Origin: Pseudacidobacterium ailaaui
GTDB lineage: Bacteria > Acidobacteriota > Terriglobia > Terriglobales > Acidobacteriaceae
Length of the DNA stretch: 64,000 bases
Assembly (NCBI RefSeq): GCF_000688455.1
Contig: NZ_JIAL01000001.1
Location: forward strand, 496,001-560,000
Reading direction: 5' to 3'
Below are positions 42,621-50,595 of this stretch, piece by piece (the stretch's first letter is position 1; every line of letters begins with the position of its first letter). Below the pieces are notes generated by a model. It searched no databases and was not told the DNA's origin. It was given only the letters and a program-made list of their open reading frames with translations. A program made the position numbers and the translations under genes.

Positions 42621-44417
42621 ATGATGAATTTCAAAACCCTTCCGTTCCCGGCTGCATTCCTGGCAGGGATCGCATTCCTGAGTGGGCCTTCCCTCGTCCT
42701 GGCCCAATCCAAACCCGCTGCACCGGCACAGGATTCGCCCTATCAGGGCACAGTGGTCGAGCGCATCATCGCCCGGGTCAACGATCAGGTCATTACCAAT
42801 TCGGACTATCAGCGCGCGCGTCAGGAACTGGAAGCACAGGCCCGCCAGCAGGGATGGTCGCAGCAGCAGCTCTTTGAACAGGAACACAATCTCCTTCGTG
42901 ACCTGATTGATCAGCAATTGCTCCTATCCAAAGGCAAGGAGCTGGGCATCACCGGAGAATCAGAGACCATCAAGCGCCTGGACGATATCCGGAAACAGAA
43001 CCACCTGGACAGCATGGAGGACCTGCAGAAGGCCGCCGAATCGCAGGGTGTTTCCTTTGAGGACTTCAAGCAGCACATCCGCGAAGGCATCATCTCTTCG
43101 CTCGTCATCCGTGACGAGGTCGGCCGCCATCTTTCTGTCAGCCAGTCGGAGGTCCAGCAGTACTATGACCAGCACAAAGCCGACTTCGACCAGCCGGAAC
43201 AGGTCCGTCTGAGCGAAATCCTTGTTCCTACCCCCAATCCAGATGACGCCTCCCAAGTCGAAGCCGCCCAGAAGAAGGCCGATGCCATTGAAGCCAAACT
43301 GAAATCGGGCGCAGACTTTGCAGAGGTGGCAAAGACTGAATCCGGCGGCCCTACAGCGCAGCAGGGCGGCGATCTCGGTGAGTTCAAACGCGGTCAGCTG
43401 GCCAAGGTCTTGGAAGACCAGACTTTTAACCTGAAGGCAGGCGAATACACACAACCGATCCGTACCAAGCAGGGCTTTGTCATCCTGAAGGTCACCGAGC
43501 ACACCCCCGGTGGGATCCAGCCGCTCAAGGAGGTCGAGCCGCAGGTAGAGGACGCTCTTTACCAGCAGAAGATGGCCCCCGCTTTGCGTCAATATCTGAC
43601 CCGGCTCCGCGAAGAGGCCTATATTGAGATTGATTCCCGGGACGGCTATGAAGACTCAGCAGCCACCCCGAATGAAACCCAGCCGACGACAACCTATAGT
43701 GCCTACGTTCCGCCGACCGGCAAAAAGAAAAAGCACGTAGAGCGCACACGCTTCCGCCAGAAGGGCCCGCGGCAGAAGCCGGAAACAGAAACCGCAAGCA
43801 CGCCGGCCCCAGCCAATGCTCCTTCTCTGGCCCAGGTCCCGGGCGCAGCAGCTGCGGAGACAAACAATCCGCAGACCACTGCCGCGGCACAGCCTGCTCC
43901 TGCCCAGAAAAACAGCCAGGTGGCCAGCACCGGCGTAGAGAAACCGGGAAAGAAAGAAAAGATCCGCTTCGGTCAGGCTCCCCGCGAGACCCTTCCCTAC
44001 TCTCCCACCCGGACTGAAGATGCAGGCGCAACTACAGAGACCGCCAGCAGCAACGTCCCTCGGAACCTTCAGGTGGTAGGCCCCAACGGAGAGGTCGAGG
44101 ACCATACGACGCAGGAAAAAAAGGAGAAGTCCCGCTTCTCGGATCGCACGAAGCTGCCGAAGCAGAAAAAATCCAAAGACAAGACGGACCCGTTTGCTCC
44201 CGCTCCGGAGACGACCGATGAGCTTGCCACCCGCCAGACCCAGAGCACGCCGCTGGGCCTGAACGGCGATACCTCAAAACCAAAGAAGGAGAAACCCACG
44301 GGAAAGACGCGCCTTTCCGACAAGGCCAAGGAAAAGCCGGCCGACCAGCAGCAACAGCAGCAGGAGCAAACGCCTTCGGCGCCGCAGCCCTCGACGCAAT
44401 CTTCTCAGCAGAAGTAG
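42621..44417 (+). CDS. surA: SurA-like parvulin peptidyl-prolyl isomerase with long basic tail
   Basis: A 598-residue periplasmic chaperone. Signal peptide (about 1-28), SurA N-terminal domain (about 42-165; VERIIARVNDQVITNSD) and one parvulin domain (about 192-295; ILVPTPNP, GGDLGEFKRGQL, GFVILKVTEH). E. coli SurA has two parvulin domains; one is common outside proteobacteria. From about residue 345 a disordered Pro/Thr/Ala/Gln tail carries four Lys-rich units centred on KKEKxRF (about 368-381, 444-453, 500-509, 555-570). The ATG is the second-strongest evidence only; MMN gives two adjacent starts. Likely role: outer-membrane protein assembly. Confidence 0.85.
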   Translation: MMNFKTLPFPAAFLAGIAFLSGPSLVLAQSKPAAPAQDSPYQGTVVERIIARVNDQVITNSDYQRARQELEAQARQQGWSQQQLFEQEHNLLRDLIDQQLLLSKGKELGITGESETIKRLDDIRKQNHLDSMEDLQKAAESQGVSFEDFKQHIREGIISSLVIRDEVGRHLSVSQSEVQQYYDQHKADFDQPEQVRLSEILVPTPNPDDASQVEAAQKKADAIEAKLKSGADFAEVAKTESGGPTAQQGGDLGEFKRGQLAKVLEDQTFNLKAGEYTQPIRTKQGFVILKVTEHTPGGIQPLKEVEPQVEDALYQQKMAPALRQYLTRLREEAYIEIDSRDGYEDSAATPNETQPTTTYSAYVPPTGKKKKHVERTRFRQKGPRQKPETETASTPAPANAPSLAQVPGAAAAETNNPQTTAAAQPAPAQKNSQVASTGVEKPGKKEKIRFGQAPRETLPYSPTRTEDAGATTETASSNVPRNLQVVGPNGEVEDHTTQEKKEKSRFSDRTKLPKQKKSKDKTDPFAPAPETTDELATRQTQSTPLGLNGDTSKPKKEKPTGKTRLSDKAKEKPADQQQQQQEQTPSAPQPSTQSSQQK

Positions 44418-44429
44418 GCCGGTAGCGCC

Positions 44430-45479
44430 ATGAAAGACCTTTTTGTCCACGACCTGACCAAGCAGGAAAACCAGGTCATCACCGGTTTTTTTGCTGTCGC
44501 GCAAAAGCAGAGGCGCACCACACGCGACGGTGCGCCTTATCTCGCCCTTCTGGTTTCTGATCGCACCGGACAGATCGAATGCCGCATCTGGGAAACAGCT
44601 TCCTCCGTTGCCGATTTTGAGCAGGGAGACGTCGTCAAGCTACAGGCGCAGGTCTGCCGCTACCAGGAAAAGCTCCAGCTCAAAGTAGAAAAGGTCCGGA
44701 AGGCGAAGCCGGAAGAATATGACCTGGGCGATTTTGTCCCTACCACCTCGCGCAACGTTGAAGATCTCTGGGCTGAGCTGAACCAATACGTCTCCAGCTT
44801 CACCAATCCACATCTTCACGCATTACTGCGCGCTTTTCTGGATGACCCGCAGATCGCCGAGGCGCTGCGCTCAGCGCCGGCCGCCAAGACCATGCATCAT
44901 GCCTGGATCGGTGGCCTGCTGGAGCATATTGTCTCCCTGCTGGGCGTGGCCAGTGACATGGCCCTCCGCTATCCGGAAATCAACCGCGACCTGCTTCTTA
45001 CCGGGGTCGTGCTGCATGACATTGGGAAGCTGCACGAACTGCGCTGGGGCACCGAGTTTGACTACACCATCGAAGGACATCTGGTGGGTCATATCGCCAT
45101 CGGCCTCCGCATGGTGGAACAGAAGATTTCGGCCCTGCCGGATTTCCCCAGTCCCTTGCGGATTCTTGTCGAGCACCTGATTCTCAGTCACCATGGGAAA
45201 TACGAATTTGGCTCTCCCCGGCTGCCGATGGTGCCGGAAGCCGTCATGCTGCACTACCTGGACGATCTCGACGCCAAAATGCAGACCCTTCGCAGTGAGT
45301 TCCTGCGTGCGGAAGCCAATGGACGCGCGCCGGGACAAATGACAGAATGGGTACGCGCCATGGAACGCCCCTTGCTGAATACTGCCCAGTACCTCGCAGA
45401 GCAGCAGTCCAGGCCTGCGCCGGAGGAAGCCGATGCATTACCTGCTCAAGACGGAACCGGAAACCTATTCCTTTTATGA
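44430..45479 (+). CDS. OB-fold + HD-domain 3'-5' exoribonuclease, YhaM type
   Basis: A 349-residue protein with an N-terminal OB-fold (about 15-95; IECRIWETA) and an HD phosphohydrolase domain (about 150-310) with His in MHHAWIGGLLEH, the HD motif in VLHDIGKLHE and ILSHHGKYEFGS. This is the architecture of B. subtilis YhaM, an RNA/DNA 3'-5' exonuclease. It begins 12 bases after the SurA-like gene, so they are probably an operon, and its 3' end overlaps the EVE-domain gene by 47 bases. Confidence 0.88.
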   Translation: MKDLFVHDLTKQENQVITGFFAVAQKQRRTTRDGAPYLALLVSDRTGQIECRIWETASSVADFEQGDVVKLQAQVCRYQEKLQLKVEKVRKAKPEEYDLGDFVPTTSRNVEDLWAELNQYVSSFTNPHLHALLRAFLDDPQIAEALRSAPAAKTMHHAWIGGLLEHIVSLLGVASDMALRYPEINRDLLLTGVVLHDIGKLHELRWGTEFDYTIEGHLVGHIAIGLRMVEQKISALPDFPSPLRILVEHLILSHHGKYEFGSPRLPMVPEAVMLHYLDDLDAKMQTLRSEFLRAEANGRAPGQMTEWVRAMERPLLNTAQYLAEQQSRPAPEEADALPAQDGTGNLFLL

Positions 45480-45813
45480 CCTTGAACGTGAAGGCGAAAC
45501 CGTGTGGGATGGCGTGACCAACCCTGTTGCGCTGAAGTTCCTCCGTAGTATGCAGCCCGGAGAGAAACTCGTCATCTACCACACCGGAGACGAACGCACC
45601 GCCGTGGGTACCGCCATTGTCGTTTCTGTGGATGCGGACAATCCCCGGTCCCCTGTCGTCCGCATCAAGGCCGGAAAGAAAATCAAAACGCCCCGCACCT
45701 TGGCCGAAATCAAGGCCCACAGGCTCTTTGCGGATTCGCCGCTTGTCCGCCAGGGCAGACTGTCAGTCGTTCCCCTCAATGATGCCCAGTATGCATGGCT
45801 GACCAGTGAATAA
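45433..45813 (+). CDS. EVE-domain protein
   Basis: A 126-residue PUA-like EVE-domain protein (family hallmark YLLKTEPETYSFYDL ... WDGVTNPVALKFLRSM, and YHTGDERTAVG). EVE domains bind modified bases in nucleic acids or small thymine-like ligands; many solitary EVE proteins are predicted to act on tRNA or DNA with modified cytosine. It overlaps the YhaM-type gene by 47 bases, with ATG inside that gene after GGAGG, implying coupled expression of an RNA-binding protein and a nuclease. Confidence 0.88.
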   Translation: MHYLLKTEPETYSFYDLEREGETVWDGVTNPVALKFLRSMQPGEKLVIYHTGDERTAVGTAIVVSVDADNPRSPVVRIKAGKKIKTPRTLAEIKAHRLFADSPLVRQGRLSVVPLNDAQYAWLTSE

Positions 45814-45921
45814 AAGCCGCGGGGTATCGATTCTGCTCCTGCAAAAGGCCCTTTGCTGCTCTTGCCTGGTCCGGGACCAGGTCTTTCTCTGCGCTACAAT
45901 CAGAAGTGGCACAGCACGCAA

Positions 45922-47103
45922 ATGTTACGTTTCTCTACCGCAGGTGAATCACACGGCGAGAGTCTGATTGCCTTGGTTTCCGGGCTTCCGGCCGGCATTG
46001 AAGTAGACCTCAGCTTCATCAACCGTGAATTATGGCGACGCCAGCAAGGCTACGGCCGCGGCGGACGTATGCGCATTGAGCAGGACACGGCCCACATTCT
46101 TTCCGGGGTCCGCCACGGCAAGACCATCGGCTCTCCTGTCGCCATCGAAATTGAAAACCGCGACTGGAAGAACTGGACCGAAGTGCTTCCGGTAGACAAG
46201 GGCGATCCGGCCAAGCACAAAGCCGTTGCCTCTCCGCGCCCCGGCCACGCCGATCTTGCCGGCGCACTCAAGTATGACTTTCCCGATGCCCGCTATGTGC
46301 TCGAACGCGCCTCGGCCCGTGAGTCCACGGCCCGCGTCGCCGCTGGGGCCCTGGCCAAGTTGTTGCTGCTCTCTCTGGGAATCGATGTAGCCAGCCATGT
46401 CATCCGCGTTGGTCACGCCGAATTGGAACGCGATGCTTGCTGGGAGGAGATTGCCGCGCTCCGCGGCAAGGAGGAAGTCCTGCTGGGCTGCGTAGATCCG
46501 GAAGCCGAAGCGCGTATGAAGGAAGAAGTCGATAAAGTGCTGCGCACCGGGGATACCGTCGGCGGGGTCTTTGAGGTGGTCATTCACAACGCACCAGCCG
46601 GCATCGGTACCCACGCCAATTGGGACGAGCGCCTGGATGGCATCCTTGCCCAGGCCGTCATGTCGCTCCAGGCCGTCAAGGCCGTAGAAATCGGACGCGG
46701 AGTCACCGCCGCTGAATCTTTTGGCTCTGAAGTGCATGACGCTATTGGATACGCCAGCAGCCTGCCTGCCGGGGCGCATACTCGCTTTACTCGTGAGCGC
46801 AACAATGCCGGTGGCGTCGAAGGAGGCATCTCCAACGGAGAAGACATCATCGTGCGCGGCTATCTGAAGCCCATTTCCACCCTGCGCCGCCCACTGCAGT
46901 CTGTGCGCTTCGACACCCGCGAAGTGACCAAGGCGGCCTACGAACGCAGCGACGTCTGCGTTGTCCCCGCTGCCGGTGTGGCGGCAGAGGCGATGGTGGC
47001 ACTGGCCTTTGCGCGGCTGGTCCTCGAAAAGTTCGGAGGAGATTCGTTGCGCGAGCTGAAGCGTAACTATGATGGTTACATAGAGCAGATTCGCGCTTAT
47101 TGA
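45922..47103 (+). CDS. aroC: Chorismate synthase (AroC)
   Basis: A 393-residue FMN-dependent enzyme converting EPSP to chorismate, the last shikimate-pathway step. The family blocks GESHGESLIALVSGLPAGI, RRQQGYGRGGRM, HADLAGALKYDF, ERASARESTARVAAGA and ERNNAGGVEGGISNGEDI are complete, including the FMN-site His and Arg. ATG 45922 is chosen because homologues start MLRFSTAGESHG; a longer frame to 45853 adds unrelated sequence. Followed by def with a 75-base gap. Confidence 0.96.
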   Translation: MLRFSTAGESHGESLIALVSGLPAGIEVDLSFINRELWRRQQGYGRGGRMRIEQDTAHILSGVRHGKTIGSPVAIEIENRDWKNWTEVLPVDKGDPAKHKAVASPRPGHADLAGALKYDFPDARYVLERASARESTARVAAGALAKLLLLSLGIDVASHVIRVGHAELERDACWEEIAALRGKEEVLLGCVDPEAEARMKEEVDKVLRTGDTVGGVFEVVIHNAPAGIGTHANWDERLDGILAQAVMSLQAVKAVEIGRGVTAAESFGSEVHDAIGYASSLPAGAHTRFTRERNNAGGVEGGISNGEDIIVRGYLKPISTLRRPLQSVRFDTREVTKAAYERSDVCVVPAAGVAAEAMVALAFARLVLEKFGGDSLRELKRNYDGYIEQIRAY

Positions 47104-47178
47104 CCTTGCACCCGCTCGGAACAGAGGCCGGGCGAAACCATGATCCAGCGGCTGCCGCGAAAGCAAGAATTGAAGTAG

Positions 47179-47688
47179 ATGATTCGACCCATCGTTAAAT
47201 ATCCTGATCCGGTCCTTCAGCGTCGCACGGAACCCGTTACCGAGTTCAACAATGAGTTGCGCGCTCTGGTGGATGACATGTTTGAATCCATGTACGCCGC
47301 GCAGGGAATCGGCCTGGCCGCACCCCAGATTGGCGTGCCGAAACGCCTTACCGTCATCGATTTAAGCCTGGGGAAAGACCCGAAAGAGAAGATCGTCCTG
47401 GTCAACCCTGAAATCATCCATAAAGAAGGCAGGCAGGTCGAGGAGGAAGGCTGTCTGAGCCTCCCGGAGATCCGTGAGAAGGTCTCACGGGCCTATAAGG
47501 TGCGCGTCCGCGCCCAGGACCTCGATGGAAATTGGTTTGAGCTCGACGGAGAGGAGCTGCTTGCCCGCGCCTTCCAGCATGAAATTGACCACCTCGATGG
47601 CATCCTGTTCATCTTCCGGATAAGCGCATTGAAGCGCGACCTCATCCTGCGCAGGATCCGTAAACTGCAGCGCGCAGGCGAGTGGTAA
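47179..47688 (+). CDS. def: Peptide deformylase
   Basis: A 169-residue iron/zinc metalloenzyme removing the formyl group from nascent peptides. All three motifs are present: GIGLAAPQIG, EEGCLSLPE (metal Cys) and QHEIDHLDG (two metal His and catalytic Glu). Length is normal. fmt, the usual neighbour, does not follow; instead an AT-rich gap leads to the GvpL/F gene. Confidence 0.96.
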   Translation: MIRPIVKYPDPVLQRRTEPVTEFNNELRALVDDMFESMYAAQGIGLAAPQIGVPKRLTVIDLSLGKDPKEKIVLVNPEIIHKEGRQVEEEGCLSLPEIREKVSRAYKVRVRAQDLDGNWFELDGEELLARAFQHEIDHLDGILFIFRISALKRDLILRRIRKLQRAGEW

Positions 47689-47979
47689 AACTCGGCATCT
47701 CACCCACAAAAGAGGAGCATCTGGTGGCTGAGTACCTCTATTTTTCATATTGAGAAAATAGATTTCTATTTCATAAAAACAAAATCTGGCCTTTCGGCTA
47801 ACCTTTTCATTTTTATCCCCTGAAAAAGTTGCCAGTTGTTCCTCCAGAGGACTAGGATACGTGTCAGTTCGGGGTAGTCTGGGCAGTTTCTGACACACCA
47901 GAACAATGCAGCAGTTGAATCGTTTCACAGGTGCCAATGTAATCCCACTTCAACAAGCCAGTGTACGGAGCGATTTTTT
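47689..47979. other. 291-base AT-rich intergenic region before the GvpL/F gene
   Basis: The stretch 47735-47830 is much more AT-rich than the surroundings (TATTTTTCATATTGAGAAAA and TTTCATAAAAACAAAATC). TTGAGAAAATAG and similar boxes could hold a promoter, but no spacing is compelling. No gene or RNA is recognised. Confidence 0.45.
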
Positions 47980-48753
47980 ATGGCATGGTATGCCTACTGC
48001 ATTACAGAGAAGCAAGCCTTTCCTGAACTCCTTCGCCATCGTAAGCCCATTCCTTTTGAGTCTGTTTCCGGAATTGCTGGAAACCAGGTTTTTCTCTATC
48101 CGGCCAGCGATCTGGCCGTCATCGTCAGTGAACATTGTCCGGAAGACACGCAGCACGAACGTGCAGCCCTGGAGCATGCTCGCGTGATTGCAGATTGTTT
48201 CAAAACATCCACCGTCCTTCCCTTCCGCTTTGGCACTGTCTTTGCCGACGACGATAGCCTTCGTCGGTCGATCCGTTCTAATCAGCGCCAGTTCCTCACC
48301 AACATTGAGCGTCTCCGTGGCAAGGCCGAAATGCACCTGAAGGTGGTGCTGGATGATTGCTGCCGCGAACAGATTCGCGCTTATGCCCACACCCAGACTG
48401 GACCTGGTCGCGAATATCTGGCGCAGCTGCGTGAAAACGCCACGCTGCAACGGGAGCGCCAGACCAAAGCACGCGCCATCTCAGTCCAGATGCACCGCAT
48501 GTTTTCCCCTCTGGCCGAGGAGATTACCTGCCGCCGCATGGATTCCGGCAAGATGCTGCTCGATATCGCCCATCTGATTGAGCACAAGTCGGTAGAGCGC
48601 TATCAGAACAAATATTCCAGCGCGCTGCAACTGATGAAAGATTGCCAGATGCAGCTCTCCGGCCCCTGGCCACCCTATCACTTTGTACACCGGCTCACGA
48701 CGCGCCATCACCACCAGGGACACCCGGCGGTCCCGCAGCCGGCCCATGCCTGA
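47980..48753 (+). CDS. GvpL/GvpF-family gas vesicle protein, orphan
   Basis: A 257-residue protein of the GvpL/GvpF family, which nucleates or decorates gas vesicles together with GvpA. The two family hallmarks are PFRFGTVF (81-88) and the terminal SGPWPPYHFV (227-236), joined by a helical middle section. No GvpA, GvpN, GvpK or other gas-vesicle gene lies within this window. ATG 47980 follows ACGGAG by about ten bases. A bidirectional terminator follows directly. Solitary members outside gas-vesicle clusters have no established function. Confidence 0.88.
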   Translation: MAWYAYCITEKQAFPELLRHRKPIPFESVSGIAGNQVFLYPASDLAVIVSEHCPEDTQHERAALEHARVIADCFKTSTVLPFRFGTVFADDDSLRRSIRSNQRQFLTNIERLRGKAEMHLKVVLDDCCREQIRAYAHTQTGPGREYLAQLRENATLQRERQTKARAISVQMHRMFSPLAEEITCRRMDSGKMLLDIAHLIEHKSVERYQNKYSSALQLMKDCQMQLSGPWPPYHFVHRLTTRHHHQGHPAVPQPAHA

Positions 48754-48754
48754 A

Positions 48755-48792
48755 AACAAAAAACCCCGGCGGACCCACGAACCGCCGGGGTT
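48755..48792. terminator. Bidirectional rho-independent terminator
   Basis: AACCCCGGCGG pairs with CCGCCGGGGTT (11 bp, nine-base loop). On the minus strand it is followed by TTTTTTGTTTT, serving the porin gene; on the plus strand TTCTCTCTTCT serves the GvpL/F gene. Confidence 0.9.
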
Positions 48793-48891
48793 CTCTCTTC
48801 TGGAGCAGAGATCGAATCAGCCTGATCAGCGCTCGACCTCTGTTTACAAAGACGCAGACAAACCAAAAATGTTTACGAAAAATGCGTCTGC

Positions 48892-50379
48892 CTAAAAATG
48901 CCAGATGAGGTCTCCCGCAAACGTAAGCTGGGTTGATTTCGTCGGCGCTCCTCCCGTAGGAGCATCATAGGCGGGCTTGTCATAAGAGTGCTCCAGCCGT
49001 AGCTCCGGCCGGAAGGTCACTGTACTTCCAACCCAGTAATTGAACCCCAGCAGATGCTCGCTGTACTTTGTCGCCGTACCGGTGCGCTGGCCCCGGATGT
49101 CATCCAGAAATTCATTGCGGATGGTCATCGAAGTATGATGATGGTTCCATTCATGCTCGATGTAGTTCACCACCGCCCAGTCAGGAGCATAACAGTGAGT
49201 GGCAGCAGGATTACACTGCGCGCCATTGGCACCCGGAATTAGAGAAGGAGAGTGGATCTCTCCGGCATTGGCCCCGATGTTCGCCCCCGGTCCATCGCTG
49301 ATGCAGGGGTCCAACCCGTAACACAGGTTGGGCACATCGCGCTCATACTGGTACCACCCTTCCGTGGCCGTGTGCCAGCTTGCATTGAATTTGTGATAGT
49401 AGGTGAGGTAATACGCTGAAACATTGTTGTACGAGTACTTTGCCGAGTTCAGCGAGTTTGCGCAGAAGTAGAGATTGTCGCCCCCCGTATGCCAGGTGTA
49501 TGCCGCACAGGCATTTCCCGTCAGCTTGGCATACTTCGTCCAGGGAGCGGCCTCGCATCCGGCCGAAACACCTCCCTGCACTGTCCAGTGCTGGCTTAGC
49601 TTGGTGGTCACATTCACGCCGTGCTGTGTGTAACAGTCATAGGTATAAAGCAAGGAATGGCTGTAGGTGTAATTATTGGGAGCAAGCTGCGCTTCAATAT
49701 CAGGCAGAGAAATATATCGTCCTACACGGACATCCGTCCCTTGCCCGAGATGCGGCAGATAAAAATCCAGGTAGTACATCACCGGGTCGTATCCATACGT
49801 ATTGTTGCTCTTGAGCAGCTGCTGGCTGAAAACGCCATACGCCGTTGTATAGCGATAATCCAGCCCATAGATGCTGGCGAAGCGGAATCCCCAATCAAAG
49901 TGCTCCTTCTGCACCGTGTCCGGCAGGCGCTCAAAGTACAGGGCCGCCTGGTCCAGCTGGACCGAGTTGGGGACCACGTCGTAGGCCGCCGGAGCATTGG
50001 CAAATTTGCCCTTGTTTGATGTGCTGGCGTTGTAGCCAAAATCGAACCATCCGTAAATCTTGAAGCGCGTCTCATTCTGATTGACCGCCTGCATCAGCAT
50101 ATAGGTCTGGTAATCGGGCGCGCCAATCACAGGAGTGCCTCCAATCGGCCAGTCTGCCGATGGAAACGGAGGTGAATTGAGCGGAGCTGGCGTTCCTCTG
50201 CGCTGCGGCTCCGGAGCGGGTGGCAGATTGCTGGAGCTCGCCGTCCAGTCATCCAGATATGCGTGTCCCAACCGTGTCCAGAAACCCTGGCTCTGCGTGG
50301 ATCGGCCCGTATCCTGCGCAAAGGCCTGCAGGGAAAACATGGCCACCAGTAAAAAGATAAGCGATGATTTTTGTCCCAT
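48892..50379 (-). CDS. BBP2-type outer-membrane beta-barrel protein
   Basis: A 495-residue exported barrel: signal peptide (about 1-22), a short linker with Pro/Gly/Thr, then alternating aromatic strands starting FKIYGWFDFGYNAST and ending TQLTFAGDLIWHF. This matches putative OmpL/BBP2-type porins of Acidobacteriota. Several Cys (about eight) in the loops suggest disulfides, unusual for porins. ATG 50379 is chosen to give the signal peptide; the longer frame to 50430 adds a non-leader. Followed by the bidirectional terminator. Confidence 0.78.
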   Translation of the reverse strand: MGQKSSLIFLLVAMFSLQAFAQDTGRSTQSQGFWTRLGHAYLDDWTASSSNLPPAPEPQRRGTPAPLNSPPFPSADWPIGGTPVIGAPDYQTYMLMQAVNQNETRFKIYGWFDFGYNASTSNKGKFANAPAAYDVVPNSVQLDQAALYFERLPDTVQKEHFDWGFRFASIYGLDYRYTTAYGVFSQQLLKSNNTYGYDPVMYYLDFYLPHLGQGTDVRVGRYISLPDIEAQLAPNNYTYSHSLLYTYDCYTQHGVNVTTKLSQHWTVQGGVSAGCEAAPWTKYAKLTGNACAAYTWHTGGDNLYFCANSLNSAKYSYNNVSAYYLTYYHKFNASWHTATEGWYQYERDVPNLCYGLDPCISDGPGANIGANAGEIHSPSLIPGANGAQCNPAATHCYAPDWAVVNYIEHEWNHHHTSMTIRNEFLDDIRGQRTGTATKYSEHLLGFNYWVGSTVTFRPELRLEHSYDKPAYDAPTGGAPTKSTQLTFAGDLIWHF

Positions 50380-50595
50380 AATTCTCACTGTTGTCACCGG
50401 GATTGAGACTATGGGACGGACCATAAGCATGGACTAAGCGAGGCATAAACAGTCCATAAAGGACCAAAGAATGGCAGCGCTGCCAACGCCAGAATCCGCC
50501 TGCCGTGCCGCAACGGGGCCGCAACTTTTCCGCAGTCCGCGTAGAGCTGGGCACGTACCGGAGAAGGCGGCCTCATCCGTTGATAGACTCAAAGT

